From the NCBI GenBank assembly GCA_046761005.1, contig JBHIFI010000020.1:1-32723 (forward strand): a stretch of DNA of 32,723 nt. The letters run 5' to 3'. How positions within the stretch are numbered: the first letter of the stretch is position 1; every line of letters begins with the position of its first letter. Origin of the DNA: JAGMCJ01 sp046761005 (GTDB lineage: Archaea > Thermoplasmatota > Thermoplasmata > RBG-16-68-12 > JAGMCJ01). The notes under the pieces were generated by a model. It saw nothing but the letters and a program-made list of their open reading frames with translations. It ran no database searches and had not been told where the DNA came from. A program made the position numbers and the translations under genes. Positions 23,605 to 31,727 of this stretch are shown piece by piece.

Positions 23605-24084
23605 CTAATCCTCCTTCAGGAGGTCCGCAAGCGTCATAGAGAGAGTTTCACCCCGTTTCTTGATATGAGCTTCTTGGACCTTCTCCTTCAGCTTTATGTT
23701 CAGTGTCTTCTCAAGCTTCAACACGAGAGAATCGCTAGGTCTCATGTCCCCCGTTTCCAGCTTGTTTACTACGCTCCATTTTTCGTTTATGACACTGGCG
23801 AGTTCTTTTTGACTCAGATTCCTTTTCTCACGCGCTTTCCTTATCCGGTCTGGGTAATCCACCACCAAATCTTCCGATGAGGCTTTCTCGTAAACGTCCT
23901 TCATCCTCATACGCTTCTGTCTTCTTTCCAACCTTCTTGCTACGATGGAGGGCTCTTTTCTCTTTCTTGTGGAGGGGGCGCCCTCACCAAACTTTGCGCA
24001 ATTCGAACAAACGTTCAAGACGATGCCCTCAATCAAGACCCCTCTCGTCTTTGGTGTTTTGGCACCGCAAAGTTCGCATCTCAG
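23605..24084 (-). CDS. Archaeal multiprotein bridging factor 1 (aMBF1), probable CTG start
   Basis: 159 residues if started at CTG 24084. The N-terminal zinc ribbon reads RCELCGAKTPKTRGVLIEG then LNVCSNCAKFG, and the C-terminal part holds the Cro/XRE-type helix-turn-helix (RIRKAREKRNLSQKELASVI then NEKWSVVNKLETGDMRPSD). This matches archaeal MBF1, a TBP-associated protein that also contacts ribosomes. The first in-frame ATG/GTG/TTG is TTG 24036, which would lose the first CxxC; the family normally begins with Met-x-Cys-Glu. No standard start exists between the upstream in-frame stop (24133-24135) and that CxxC, so CTG at 24084 is the most likely start. A TATA box about 26 bp upstream would place the transcript start right there. 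Confidence 0.88.
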   Translation of the reverse strand: MRCELCGAKTPKTRGVLIEGIVLNVCSNCAKFGEGAPSTRKRKEPSIVARRLERRQKRMRMKDVYEKASSEDLVVDYPDRIRKAREKRNLSQKELASVINEKWSVVNKLETGDMRPSDSLVLKLEKTLNIKLKEKVQEAHIKKRGETLSMTLADLLKED

Positions 24085-24104
24085 GCAACCACATCCACGA
24101 TAAA

Positions 24105-24132
24105 CAATAAATAGCTGGAAACGAATATATAC
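24105..24132. promoter_or_regulatory. Divergent promoter pair for aMBF1 and PAN
   Basis: On the minus strand CTATTTATTG (24105-24114) is a TATA box centred about 26 bp before CTG 24084. On the plus strand AATATATAC (24124-24132) is a TATA box for PAN, with transcription expected near 24155. The two boxes are 10 bp apart, so initiation complexes could interfere. Confidence 0.55.
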
Positions 24133-24170
24133 TTAGCGACAGACAAAACAAGCATGGACAGGGGATCTCT

Positions 24171-25382
24171 GTGGACGAGGAGGATATCAAGGAGTTTTCC
24201 CAGAAGTTGTCAGAAAGAATTTCCATCCTAGAAGAGAAGAATGACACTATTCTGGCCAACTCCCGAAGAATAGAAGGGGAAAAGCGTTTTGTTGAAGCAG
24301 AGCTCATGAGGCTCCAGAAAGAAATCAGGCGGCTCAAGGGGGAGTTGGAGCGTCTCAAGACGCCCCCGCTAATTATCGGTTCCGTCAGAGACGTTCTGAC
24401 AGATGGAAGAGTAGTCGTCAAGAGTTCAACAGGGCCGGATTTTATCGTGAATACTGCTGATTATATTGACCGCGAGAATATCGTTGTTGGGGCACGAGTT
24501 GCCCTGAATAAGCAAACTCTTGCGGTAATGGGTGTTCTCCCACCATCCTTGGATCCTCTCGTTACCGGCGCAGAGGTCATTGATAAACCCGATGTGACAT
24601 ACAATGACGTAGGGGGGCTCGAAAAGGAGATTGTTGAGATAAAGGAAGCCGTCGAGGATCCCTTACTCAGACCGGACCTATACAAGAAGGTGGGAATTGA
24701 GCCGCCAAGTGGCGTTCTCCTCGTAGGCCTGCCTGGCACGGGAAAGACTCTTCTTGCCAAGGCCGTAGCCCACCAGACCAATGCGACGTTCATCAGATTC
24801 GTGGGCTCTGAACTCGTCCAGAAGTACATAGGCGAAGGAGCCAGGTTAGTGAGAGAGCTATTCGAGCTTGCCAGAGAAAAGGCCCCCTCGATAGTCTTCA
24901 TCGATGAACTCGATGCGATAGGTGCAAAACGACTGGAAATCGCCACATCGGGGGACAGAGAGGTTCAGAGAACCCTAATGCAGCTTCTGGCAGAATTGGA
25001 TGGTTTCAATCCATTGGGTGATATCAAGATAGTCGCGGCGACAAATCGTCCCGATATCTTGGATGAGGCTCTCCTCCGGCCAGGGAGATTCGACAGAATA
25101 ATTGAAATTCCCTCTCCAAGCTTCGAAGCCAGACAGGAGATATTCGCGATACACACGAGGAATATGAACATCTCAAGGAAACTCGACTACTATTTGCTTG
25201 CAGAGAAGACGGAGGGCAGTACAGGTGCCGATATCAAGGCCATATGTACAGAAGCTGGCATGTTCGCGATCCGAGAGAATAGAGACAAGGTCCTCATCCG
25301 GGACTTCATGAAAGCTATAGACAAGGTTGCGGGAATCCCGTTCCAAAGAGGAGAAGAATCGTCGGGCAGCATGTTTGCCTAG
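24171..25382 (+). CDS. pan: Proteasome-activating nucleotidase (PAN)
   Basis: 403 residues, the usual PAN length. An N-terminal coiled coil (about 3-62), an OB-fold segment (about 67-125), and an AAA+ domain with Walker A GLPGTGKT (186-193), Walker B IVFIDELD (about 240-247), the second region of homology (VAATNRPDILDEALLRPGRFDR) and C-terminal lid. PAN unfolds substrates and feeds them to the archaeal 20S proteasome in the cytoplasm. The C-terminus reads GSMFA, so the usual HbYX gate-opening motif is hydrophobic-Phe-x here. GTG 24171 is chosen: it fits the family's start and has AGGGGATC just upstream. Its stop overlaps the convergent zinc-ribbon gene. Confidence 0.95.
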   Translation: MDEEDIKEFSQKLSERISILEEKNDTILANSRRIEGEKRFVEAELMRLQKEIRRLKGELERLKTPPLIIGSVRDVLTDGRVVVKSSTGPDFIVNTADYIDRENIVVGARVALNKQTLAVMGVLPPSLDPLVTGAEVIDKPDVTYNDVGGLEKEIVEIKEAVEDPLLRPDLYKKVGIEPPSGVLLVGLPGTGKTLLAKAVAHQTNATFIRFVGSELVQKYIGEGARLVRELFELAREKAPSIVFIDELDAIGAKRLEIATSGDREVQRTLMQLLAELDGFNPLGDIKIVAATNRPDILDEALLRPGRFDRIIEIPSPSFEARQEIFAIHTRNMNISRKLDYYLLAEKTEGSTGADIKAICTEAGMFAIRENRDKVLIRDFMKAIDKVAGIPFQRGEESSGSMFA

Positions 25383-25522
25383 TCCTCTATGTCCTTTTCT
25401 ACTACGAAAGCACCTACGTAATCACAGTTCTTGCAATGATATTTGTATCCAGTTATGAGCCCTGTCTCATAATACAAATCCGATGACCCGCAGTGCGGAC
25501 ATATGAGGAGGGTTTTTCCCAT
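25379..25522 (-). CDS. 47-residue zinc-ribbon protein
   Basis: A very short gene read directly from the sequence. The protein starts MGKTLLICPHCGSSD and ends with HCKNCDYVGAFVVEKDIED: two CxxC pairs (C8/C11 and C30/C33) form a rubredoxin-like zinc ribbon. Such mini-proteins are common in archaea and may bind nucleic acid or serve as protein adaptors, but the role is unknown. ATG 25522 lacks a ribosome-binding site, and a TATA box (TTTATATC) about 29 bp upstream fits a leaderless transcript. The stop overlaps the PAN stop by 3 bp on the other strand. Confidence 0.78.
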   Translation of the reverse strand: MGKTLLICPHCGSSDLYYETGLITGYKYHCKNCDYVGAFVVEKDIED

Positions 25523-25545
25523 TCAATTTCCCAATCCAATGATAT

Positions 25546-25580
25546 GGATATAAAGATTGGTGCCACAACCCTTATAAAAG
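25546..25580. promoter_or_regulatory. Divergent TATA boxes between the zinc ribbon and FKBP genes
   Basis: Minus strand: CTTTATATCC (25546-25555) for the zinc-ribbon gene. Plus strand: CTTATAAAAG (25571-25580) for the FKBP gene, placed 35 bp before its ATG. The latter is framed by a small inverted repeat, CCCTT-ATAA-AAGGG (25569-25582). Confidence 0.5.
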
Positions 25581-25610
25581 GGCTCATCCTTCTCAGACAT
25601 CTGAACATCT

Positions 25611-26540
25611 ATGACTCCAAGGAACGATCGGTTTGGTACACTAGATGTCTTTCTTACAGCACTAATAATACTTGCGGTACTGATGGCGTTCGTGATATAT
25701 CAAGCTGTAATGCTAGGCCTCACAGCGAGAGTGGGGCCAACTCCCCAAGTAGTTGAGAGAACAGATACGATTGAGTTTGATTACATTGGCAGTTTCGAGG
25801 ACGGTCGTGTCTTCGGAACCTCTATCAAGAGCGTGGCTGACGATAATGTAAGCTATCCAAAATCCCTGAACTTCACATACCCTCCTGATGGCAACTTCAA
25901 ACCTGTCTTGACAACAATAGGTGGTGGTTTTGTTGAGCCGGGTGCTGCTCCGTTCCTGGGAATGATTGACAAGGGAAAAGCCCTAGAAAGTGCTCTTCTA
26001 GGTATGCGTGTTGGCGAGACCAGACTGGTCGTTCTGCAACCTGAGCAGGCGTATGGAAGTACTGACATGACCAAACTCGAAACTCGTTCTCTAAGCGAAA
26101 CCATTCCTCAGTACGAAGAATTGACTGCGACAGCCTATTCCCAAAGATTTCCAGAGGAGGGTCCTCCTTTCGAGGGAAAGAGCCTTAAGGACCCCTTTTG
26201 GAGTTGGTATGTTTACGTATACTATCTCAACCGCACCAATGACCTGGTCATCATTAGACACAATCCAACGACAGGAATGGTAGTCAGACCCTACACATCT
26301 TGGGATACCGTTGTGGAGAAAGTTGACAGCGCAGCAAATGGGGGAAAGGGGGAGATCACTGTCAGGCATCAGCTCTCTCCAGATGATGCGAACAAGGTCA
26401 TGGGCAAGAACTCACGTGAGAGGTTTATCGTCACTTCCGTCAACCCCGATGATGTGACGTTCGTCGCAGACTTCAATGATGAGCGTGCGGGGAAGGTTTT
26501 GTACCTCCGCATCACGCTTCTCAGCATTAGCAAAATCTGA
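25611..26540 (+). CDS. Membrane-anchored FKBP-type peptidyl-prolyl isomerase
   Basis: 309 residues. One N-terminal membrane helix (about 12-36) anchors an outward-facing FKBP-like domain. The core starts with DTIEFDYIGSFEDGRVFGTS and continues with LESALLGMRVGETRLVVLQP and EQAYGSTD, followed by an inserted or additional region that ends with LYLRITLLSI, the usual last FKBP strand. The layout resembles the longer archaeal FKBPs with an insert-in-flap domain. It should assist folding of exported proteins. No ribosome-binding site is seen, and the TATA box upstream suggests a short leader. It is the second membrane-bound FKBP in this window, in opposite orientation. Confidence 0.82.
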   Translation: MTPRNDRFGTLDVFLTALIILAVLMAFVIYQAVMLGLTARVGPTPQVVERTDTIEFDYIGSFEDGRVFGTSIKSVADDNVSYPKSLNFTYPPDGNFKPVLTTIGGGFVEPGAAPFLGMIDKGKALESALLGMRVGETRLVVLQPEQAYGSTDMTKLETRSLSETIPQYEELTATAYSQRFPEEGPPFEGKSLKDPFWSWYVYVYYLNRTNDLVIIRHNPTTGMVVRPYTSWDTVVEKVDSAANGGKGEITVRHQLSPDDANKVMGKNSRERFIVTSVNPDDVTFVADFNDERAGKVLYLRITLLSISKI

Positions 26541-26551
26541 ATTGGGATTTG

Positions 26552-27154
26552 ATGATTGGAGATCTGATCTATGATCTATTCCATGGTCTAGGACCCATAA
26601 TAGCGCTCCTAGCCTTGTATGCCATCTTTGTTGTCGATGCGGCCATCTTTCCAGCACTTCCAGAAGTCTTTGCGGTTCTTTTCTTCTTGGCAAATCCCGT
26701 CCCAGAAGGTTCCGCTCTAATTTGGGGTTTGTCCATCCTTTCCATGGCCGTAATGGGCGAGCTCACGGGCAACACTCTACTGTACCTAGTTGTAAGAAAT
26801 CTTTTGGTCAGAAGGAAGAAGATCCCCGCATTCTTGGAGAGAGTGATGAAACGCTACATTGACTTTCTCATCGTCAAAGATGAGAAGATAATCCTTGTGA
26901 ACAGGATCGCTCCTGTTGTCCCCTTCGTTGGCGCCTTCATGGCCGTCTGCAAATGGTCGTATGTGCGTTCGATGACCTACATCTTTCTCGGCTCAGTCGC
27001 AAAATACAGCTTCCTCCTTCTTCTGGTTGGCTATTTCAGTTTGGTCTATGAAAGAGAGACCACTCAAATCGTCGCACTCGTCGCGGTTCTCGCGGTCATA
27101 GGAGTGAGTGCGCTTTTCTCAATCATATACCGAAAGAGAATCGGAAGTCAGTAG
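26552..27154 (+). CDS. VTT/DedA-like integral membrane protein
   Basis: About 200 residues with five or six hydrophobic segments. The central part (GELTGNTLLYLVVRN, then RIAPVVPFVGAFMAVCKWSY) resembles the VTT/DedA (SNARE-associated) family with its re-entrant RxxPxxP-like loop. Members are linked to lipid scrambling or membrane homeostasis. ATG 26552 is preferred; a TTG lies one codon upstream. The gene follows the FKBP gene by 11 bp and overlaps the 3' end of the convergent GT2 gene by 7 bp. The family call is by pattern only. Confidence 0.6.
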   Translation: MIGDLIYDLFHGLGPIIALLALYAIFVVDAAIFPALPEVFAVLFFLANPVPEGSALIWGLSILSMAVMGELTGNTLLYLVVRNLLVRRKKIPAFLERVMKRYIDFLIVKDEKIILVNRIAPVVPFVGAFMAVCKWSYVRSMTYIFLGSVAKYSFLLLLVGYFSLVYERETTQIVALVAVLAVIGVSALFSIIYRKRIGSQ

Positions 27155-27855
27155 CCTCTTTTTGCATAGGATTTTTCCGATATCGGTTTTCCAAGAAACA
27201 GGAGCAAATCGCCCTTTAGCCAGGTCAGTAGGGTGGGCAAGTAACCATCCTTCTCCATTCTCCGGGTGGAGATCCTGACGAAGAGGTCCTTGTCATACAC
27301 AATCTTCCCATGCTCCTTGATTCTGAAAGCGATCTCAACATCGTCAGAGTGAGAGAGGGGCTTGTACCCGCCAATCTTGAGGAAGGCGTCCTTTCTAAAC
27401 GCAGAATTTCCCCCGCCCGTGCAATATATCCCCATTTTCGAACCCACGTATATGATGTTTCTGAGGAGAAAATAAACAAGCCTCGACTTTGAAGTCTTCT
27501 CTATAGGTCCATCAGGACCGCAAACGGCCACCACATCTGGATCCCTGAAATTGTCAAGGATTCTCTCTAACCATGTCGTCGGAAGTCTGACGTCAGCGTC
27601 AGTCGTAGCAACCATCGGTGCCACCGCCACTCGAAAACCATCATTCCTGGCACCTCCAATTCCCTCGCTCTCCTGCAAGATGACCTTGTCCGCAAAACTC
27701 CTCGCAATCTCCCTTGTCTTGTCCGTGCTGTTTCCATCGACAATGATGAGCTCAAAGAGCTCTCTGGAAAGAGTTTGTTCTTCGAATTGCTTCAGGAACT
27801 TCTCCAGTCCCTTATCTTCATTGTACGTCGGTATGACAACAGAAATCTTCTTCAT
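27148..27855 (-). CDS. Family 2 glycosyltransferase
   Basis: 235 residues. GT-A fold: N-terminal KKISVVIPTYNEDKGLEKFL, nucleotide-sugar binding region with IIVDGNSTDKT, metal-binding TDADVRLP, then GGGNSAFRKDAFLKIGG and SHSDDVEIAFRI (acceptor side). It should transfer a sugar from an NDP-sugar to a lipid or glycan at the cytoplasmic face. ATG 27855 is chosen: GGAGGCG is upstream and it overlaps the upstream flavoprotein stop (ATGA). Last gene of the ThiDN-GT4-UGM-like-GT2 string. Confidence 0.88.
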   Translation of the reverse strand: MKKISVVIPTYNEDKGLEKFLKQFEEQTLSRELFELIIVDGNSTDKTREIARSFADKVILQESEGIGGARNDGFRVAVAPMVATTDADVRLPTTWLERILDNFRDPDVVAVCGPDGPIEKTSKSRLVYFLLRNIIYVGSKMGIYCTGGGNSAFRKDAFLKIGGYKPLSHSDDVEIAFRIKEHGKIVYDKDLFVRISTRRMEKDGYLPTLLTWLKGDLLLFLGKPISEKSYAKRGY

Positions 27856-29153
27856 TCGCCTCCTCCGATACGAGAGGCCAGTTCTCTTGCGCCATCCACG
27901 CAAGCATCCATATTGAGATACTCGAATCGGCCAAACCTGCCGCAAACCTCAATCCCCAGCTCCCTCACGAACTTCCTAAGTTTCGAGACGTTCCGCCTAT
28001 AATTGAGATCGCAGACCACATATGCATACTTGGTTCTCGATACTCGCGAGAATTGAATGTCATCTTTGTTTAGAATCCCATTCTTGTGAAGACTCTTCTT
28101 CGCGGATTCTATGAGTTCCTCGTCAGGACGCTTCCAGAATTCATCGTCCTTGAAACACGTTATCTCCGCCATGACTGAGCTCTTGCCTTCCGGCGAGACT
28201 TCGGGACTGTAATTGGACGGAAAGCTGGCCCTGTAGAAAATCCCGTCCTCCTGTTTGGGAAAGTACATCCAAGACAGATCGTTGATTTCGCGGCCTTCGA
28301 CGCCCAACATAACGGTTACCAAAGAATTGAATCTCAGGTTCTCCGCAATCCTAGCTAGATCTCTTGGTGTCTCATCTAAGACCTTTACTAGCTCGGGAAG
28401 GGCAATCGTGGATACCAGGGTTTCAAAATCGTATGACCTTCCGTTTCCTGAAACTTGAAAACCATCTTTATCTCTTGATACCTGCTGGACTTCGAAGTTC
28501 GATTCGATCGAATTGCATTTTTCTGCCAGCGAATCCGTGAGACACTGAATCCCTCCTCTCAAGGGATAATAGAACTGAAGTTGGTGAAGATATCCCTCTG
28601 TCTCGATGCCCAGCGACGATTTTATGACATCCTCGAGGGGAGGGTCAGGGATGCGGGAGACCCAATCAATTCCCATCTCCTCTGGTTTCATCCTCCAAAT
28701 CTTCTCATTGTACGGAAGAAGATACTTGCTAGCAATCGCCTTCCCAAACTTGTAAATGAACCACTCTTTGAGATTGGAGGGTTCGAGGACTTCTCTACCG
28801 GCTTTCCTTAGCTTTAGTCTCAGGAATTCAAGCAAGCACTCGTAATTCTCTTTCAGAGGGAGGTCGGAGAGTCCATTCTCGAAGGGGTATTTCACATACC
28901 TACCCTTATAGTAGACTTTGGTGTTCCTTCTGTTCTTGACGACGTTTCGGCCTAGTAAGGAAAGCATAAAGCGAAGCGTGCCCACATTCTTCGAGAATAT
29001 GATGTGGGACCCGCCAAAGTCAAATGTATATCCTTCTTGTTTCAGGGATCTGCAGAGACCCCCAGGAGAGGGCTCCTTTTCCAAAACAACCGATTCAGGA
29101 AGGAGTGACCCAAGCGTCAGTCCTGTCAACCCGCCCCCGAGGATTCCAACCAT
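27852..29153 (-). CDS. FAD-dependent UDP-galactopyranose-mutase-like protein
   Basis: 433 residues. An N-terminal FAD-binding Rossmann motif (GILGGGLTGLTLG), then EKEPSPGGLCRS, a GGSHIIF segment that matches the protoporphyrinogen oxidase/UDP-galactopyranose mutase class, and KYPFENGLSDLP, like the substrate region of UGM relatives. Position between two glycosyltransferases favours a sugar-nucleotide role over a haem or carotenoid role. True UGM catalytic arginines cannot be assigned without alignment. It overlaps the GT2 gene by 4 bp and follows the GT4 gene by 36 bp. Confidence 0.75.
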   Translation of the reverse strand: MVGILGGGLTGLTLGSLLPESVVLEKEPSPGGLCRSLKQEGYTFDFGGSHIIFSKNVGTLRFMLSLLGRNVVKNRRNTKVYYKGRYVKYPFENGLSDLPLKENYECLLEFLRLKLRKAGREVLEPSNLKEWFIYKFGKAIASKYLLPYNEKIWRMKPEEMGIDWVSRIPDPPLEDVIKSSLGIETEGYLHQLQFYYPLRGGIQCLTDSLAEKCNSIESNFEVQQVSRDKDGFQVSGNGRSYDFETLVSTIALPELVKVLDETPRDLARIAENLRFNSLVTVMLGVEGREINDLSWMYFPKQEDGIFYRASFPSNYSPEVSPEGKSSVMAEITCFKDDEFWKRPDEELIESAKKSLHKNGILNKDDIQFSRVSRTKYAYVVCDLNYRRNVSKLRKFVRELGIEVCGRFGRFEYLNMDACVDGARELASRIGGGE

Positions 29154-29189
29154 CTTGAGCCACCGGACCTAAGATCAAATGCGATTGCC

Positions 29190-30344
29190 CTATTTGGAAC
29201 TCTCGACTAAGGTCTCATAGAATGAAACGAGCCTTTCGGTGCACCTTCGAATTGAGTACCTCTCCGCCATTCGTCTGGTATGTTTCCTCAGACTACTCTC
29301 ACACTCCAAAGCTCGAATGATCGCCCTTGAGCAATCGAATGGATTATCGGGCTCGAAGAGGAATCCCGTCTCTCCTTCTTTTACGAACTCAGGTATTGCT
29401 CTGAAATTAACTCCTGCAACGCATTTCCCAGATGCCATGGATTCTAACACCACGAGACCCTGAGTCTCGAACTTGGAGGTGATTGCAAAGGCATCGCAAG
29501 CGGCATAGTAATTCGGAAGCAACTGATCATCTATGAATCCCGTAAAGATGATATCGTCCCCTAGTCCCATTCTCTCAACCCGCTTCTTGCAGTCTTTCAG
29601 AGCAGGTCCAGATCCCACAAACATCAGTTTGGCATTGGGCTTCTCCTTCTTGACCAGAGAGAAAGCACTCAAAAGAAGGTTCACGTTTTTTTCTGGCGAT
29701 ATCCGGCCAACATGAAGGATCAACTCGTTTCCGTCTAGGTTCCATTGTTCTCGAACTTTCCGTCCAGATACATTGGTGTTAAATCTTTCCGTATCAATCC
29801 CAGTGGGAATAACTTCCATCATCTTGACTCGTGGAGCAATTGCCCTCACCTCCCGCGCGATTGCAGAGGTCGGCACTACAACACCCTTGCATCGATGAAG
29901 GAAGAATCTAAGATAGCGTCGGATTATCCATGTCATGAAGGAGAGATTGAGCTTCACCGGTGAGTAGTAATTAAGGGCGTCCAAGACCATTGTGTGAAAG
30001 GTAAGAACATAGGGCACTTTCAGCTCTCTCGAGGCCCACATGCTTTTCATTCCCACAACTGCAATGCCGTGACTGTGCATGAGGTCTGGGTTATACTTGC
30101 GCATAGCGAGAGTGAGCCTATCGCTGAACAGCCTCGCCATTCTGTACCCTGGATATTTCTTGAATTCCCTGGCTTTGCAGTATATTGCCTTGACATCACT
30201 TGGACTACAGTTCCTTCTGTCTTCAGGAGCGCATACGACAACCTCATGTCCCATTTCTTCAAGAGCCTTTCTCGTCGTCAATAAAGAATTCACGACACCA
30301 TCTACAGCCGGAAGATATGTGTCAGTAAAGAGCCCTATTCTCAT
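29190..30344 (-). CDS. Family 4 glycosyltransferase
   Basis: 384 residues with the GT-B fold. N-terminal MRIGLFTDTYLPAVDGVVNS, a donor-binding half with LHVGRISPEKNVNLLLSAF, and the EX7E motif in FETQGLVVLESMASGK. Closest in style to GT4 mannosyl/glucosyl-transferases that build glycolipids or glycans. ATG 30344 fits the family start; ATG 30356 is an alternative that overlaps the ThiDN stop. Both place it directly behind ThiDN in one transcript. Confidence 0.88.
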   Translation of the reverse strand: MRIGLFTDTYLPAVDGVVNSLLTTRKALEEMGHEVVVCAPEDRRNCSPSDVKAIYCKAREFKKYPGYRMARLFSDRLTLAMRKYNPDLMHSHGIAVVGMKSMWASRELKVPYVLTFHTMVLDALNYYSPVKLNLSFMTWIIRRYLRFFLHRCKGVVVPTSAIAREVRAIAPRVKMMEVIPTGIDTERFNTNVSGRKVREQWNLDGNELILHVGRISPEKNVNLLLSAFSLVKKEKPNAKLMFVGSGPALKDCKKRVERMGLGDDIIFTGFIDDQLLPNYYAACDAFAITSKFETQGLVVLESMASGKCVAGVNFRAIPEFVKEGETGFLFEPDNPFDCSRAIIRALECESSLRKHTRRMAERYSIRRCTERLVSFYETLVESSK

Positions 30345-30352
30345 CCCATCCC

Positions 30353-31645
30353 TCATACGATTTTTCTCAGCTTCGACAAGACATCCGCTGGGTTTTCTCC
30401 GAGTAAGCGTATCATAGGTTCCTTTCCTCTAGCGCCCTCATCGTATATGACGTCTGGTACGAAGCCTGAATCTATTATCGCCTGCCTTGTTCCCCACTCC
30501 ATAGAGGATACACCTTCAGGCTCCTTGGACCGGTCGAAGCGTGCCATCGTAAGACCAGCTTCCTTACACCGACGCAGAGTTTTCTCCCCATATTTTAAGT
30601 TTATCGCGCTTCTTGCCATAGGGCTGAACTTCATAGCCTCCACTATCACCCTTGCAACATGTTTACTCACGCCAAAATCGGGACACCCAGTACTCTCCAG
30701 CCTTTCGCCAACCTTTGTCAACCTTCCGCTGAGAGCACAGACCTCTCCAATGTCTGAGGCGAGAGGAAGAGCGTATCCGAAGTTTATTCCGACCTCTGGG
30801 ACGAGATTGGCGGGGAGAATAGATTTCAGATCTTGGAGCGCAACGGAGAGATCCTTGCACACGGAGAACCTGTCCACAACGTATTGGGAGTTAACCACTC
30901 TGGCACCATTCCCTACAGAATAGCCGAACTGGAACCCGAGGGATATTCTCTTTTTGGCCCTCCTTACACTCTCTTCCATATCCATTTGCTGAGCGAGGCA
31001 TGCAGTAATCAAAGCAGAAAAAGCGCAACCGCTTCCATGCATATCTCCCTCGAATCTGTGTCCTCTGAATTCGACATATCTTCTGCCGTCGAAAAGAACA
31101 TCAGTCGCGTCATCTCCGATGTGCCCACCCTTTATGAGAACGTTTCTTGCTCCCAATTCAAGAAGAATCCCGCAAGCCTCTTTGGCTTCTTCCAAAGTCT
31201 TGACCTCAATTCCTGCGAGAACGGAGGCTTCGTGGACATTGGGAATGAGTAGGTCTGCCAGGGGAATCAGTTCCTTCTTGAGAGTGTCTGCGAACTCTGC
31301 AGAATGAAGAGAATCTCCGACTGTCGCGATAAGGACAGGATCCACCACTATTGGGAAATCCTCCTCTCTCAGTGCTCTTGAGACGGTTGAAACGATTTCT
31401 CCCAAATAGAGCATCCCTGTCTTTGCAGCTTTTATGTCGAAGTCAGAAAGAACAGCAACTAATTGTTCTTCAATCACGGCAGTGGGGAGTGGAAAGATTG
31501 TCCGCACCCTCTGTGTATTCTGCGCGGTTGCACAGGTTATGACAGAGCATCCATGAACATTCGCAGACGCAAATGCCTTTATGTCGGCTTGAATGCCCGC
31601 ACCTCCGGAGGAATCGCTTCCCGCGATTGTGAGAGCTGATATCAT
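30353..31645 (-). CDS. thiDN: Bifunctional HMP/HMP-P kinase and archaeal thiamine-phosphate synthase (ThiD-ThiN fusion)
   Basis: 430 residues. ThiD part (about 1-255): ALTIAGSDSSGGAGIQADIK at the start, VVDPVLIATVGDSL, a lysine-rich IKGGHIGDDATD loop, and GSGCAFSALITA, the anion-hole signature. ThiN part (about 265-430): VPEVGINFGYALPLASD, FGVSKHVARVIVEAMKF and the ending seen in archaeal ThiN. Together they phosphorylate the pyrimidine and couple it to the thiazole phosphate to make thiamine phosphate, replacing bacterial ThiE. ATG 31645 has no ribosome-binding site, and a weak TATA-like GTTAATAGG (31667-31675) lies about 26 bp upstream. Its pairing with glycosyltransferases downstream is probably positional only. 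Confidence 0.93.
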   Translation of the reverse strand: MISALTIAGSDSSGGAGIQADIKAFASANVHGCSVITCATAQNTQRVRTIFPLPTAVIEEQLVAVLSDFDIKAAKTGMLYLGEIVSTVSRALREEDFPIVVDPVLIATVGDSLHSAEFADTLKKELIPLADLLIPNVHEASVLAGIEVKTLEEAKEACGILLELGARNVLIKGGHIGDDATDVLFDGRRYVEFRGHRFEGDMHGSGCAFSALITACLAQQMDMEESVRRAKKRISLGFQFGYSVGNGARVVNSQYVVDRFSVCKDLSVALQDLKSILPANLVPEVGINFGYALPLASDIGEVCALSGRLTKVGERLESTGCPDFGVSKHVARVIVEAMKFSPMARSAINLKYGEKTLRRCKEAGLTMARFDRSKEPEGVSSMEWGTRQAIIDSGFVPDVIYDEGARGKEPMIRLLGENPADVLSKLRKIV

Positions 31646-31690
31646 GTGAAGGAAAAAGCCCTGCAGCCTATTAACTCTGACCTAGCAACG

Positions 31691-31699
31691 CTTAAATAG
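31691..31699 (+). promoter_or_regulatory. TATA box of the 126-residue unknown gene
   Basis: CTTAAATAG is centred about 33 bp upstream of ATG 31728, with no ribosome-binding site between, which fits a transcript with a short or no leader. Confidence 0.45.
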
Positions 31700-31727
31700 A
31701 CAGACATCAATCGAAAAACGAGACATA

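Noticed and set aside
23536..23880. 114-codon plus-strand open frame
   Set aside because: Antisense to aMBF1 and the small membrane protein, both of which have clear family or start-site support.
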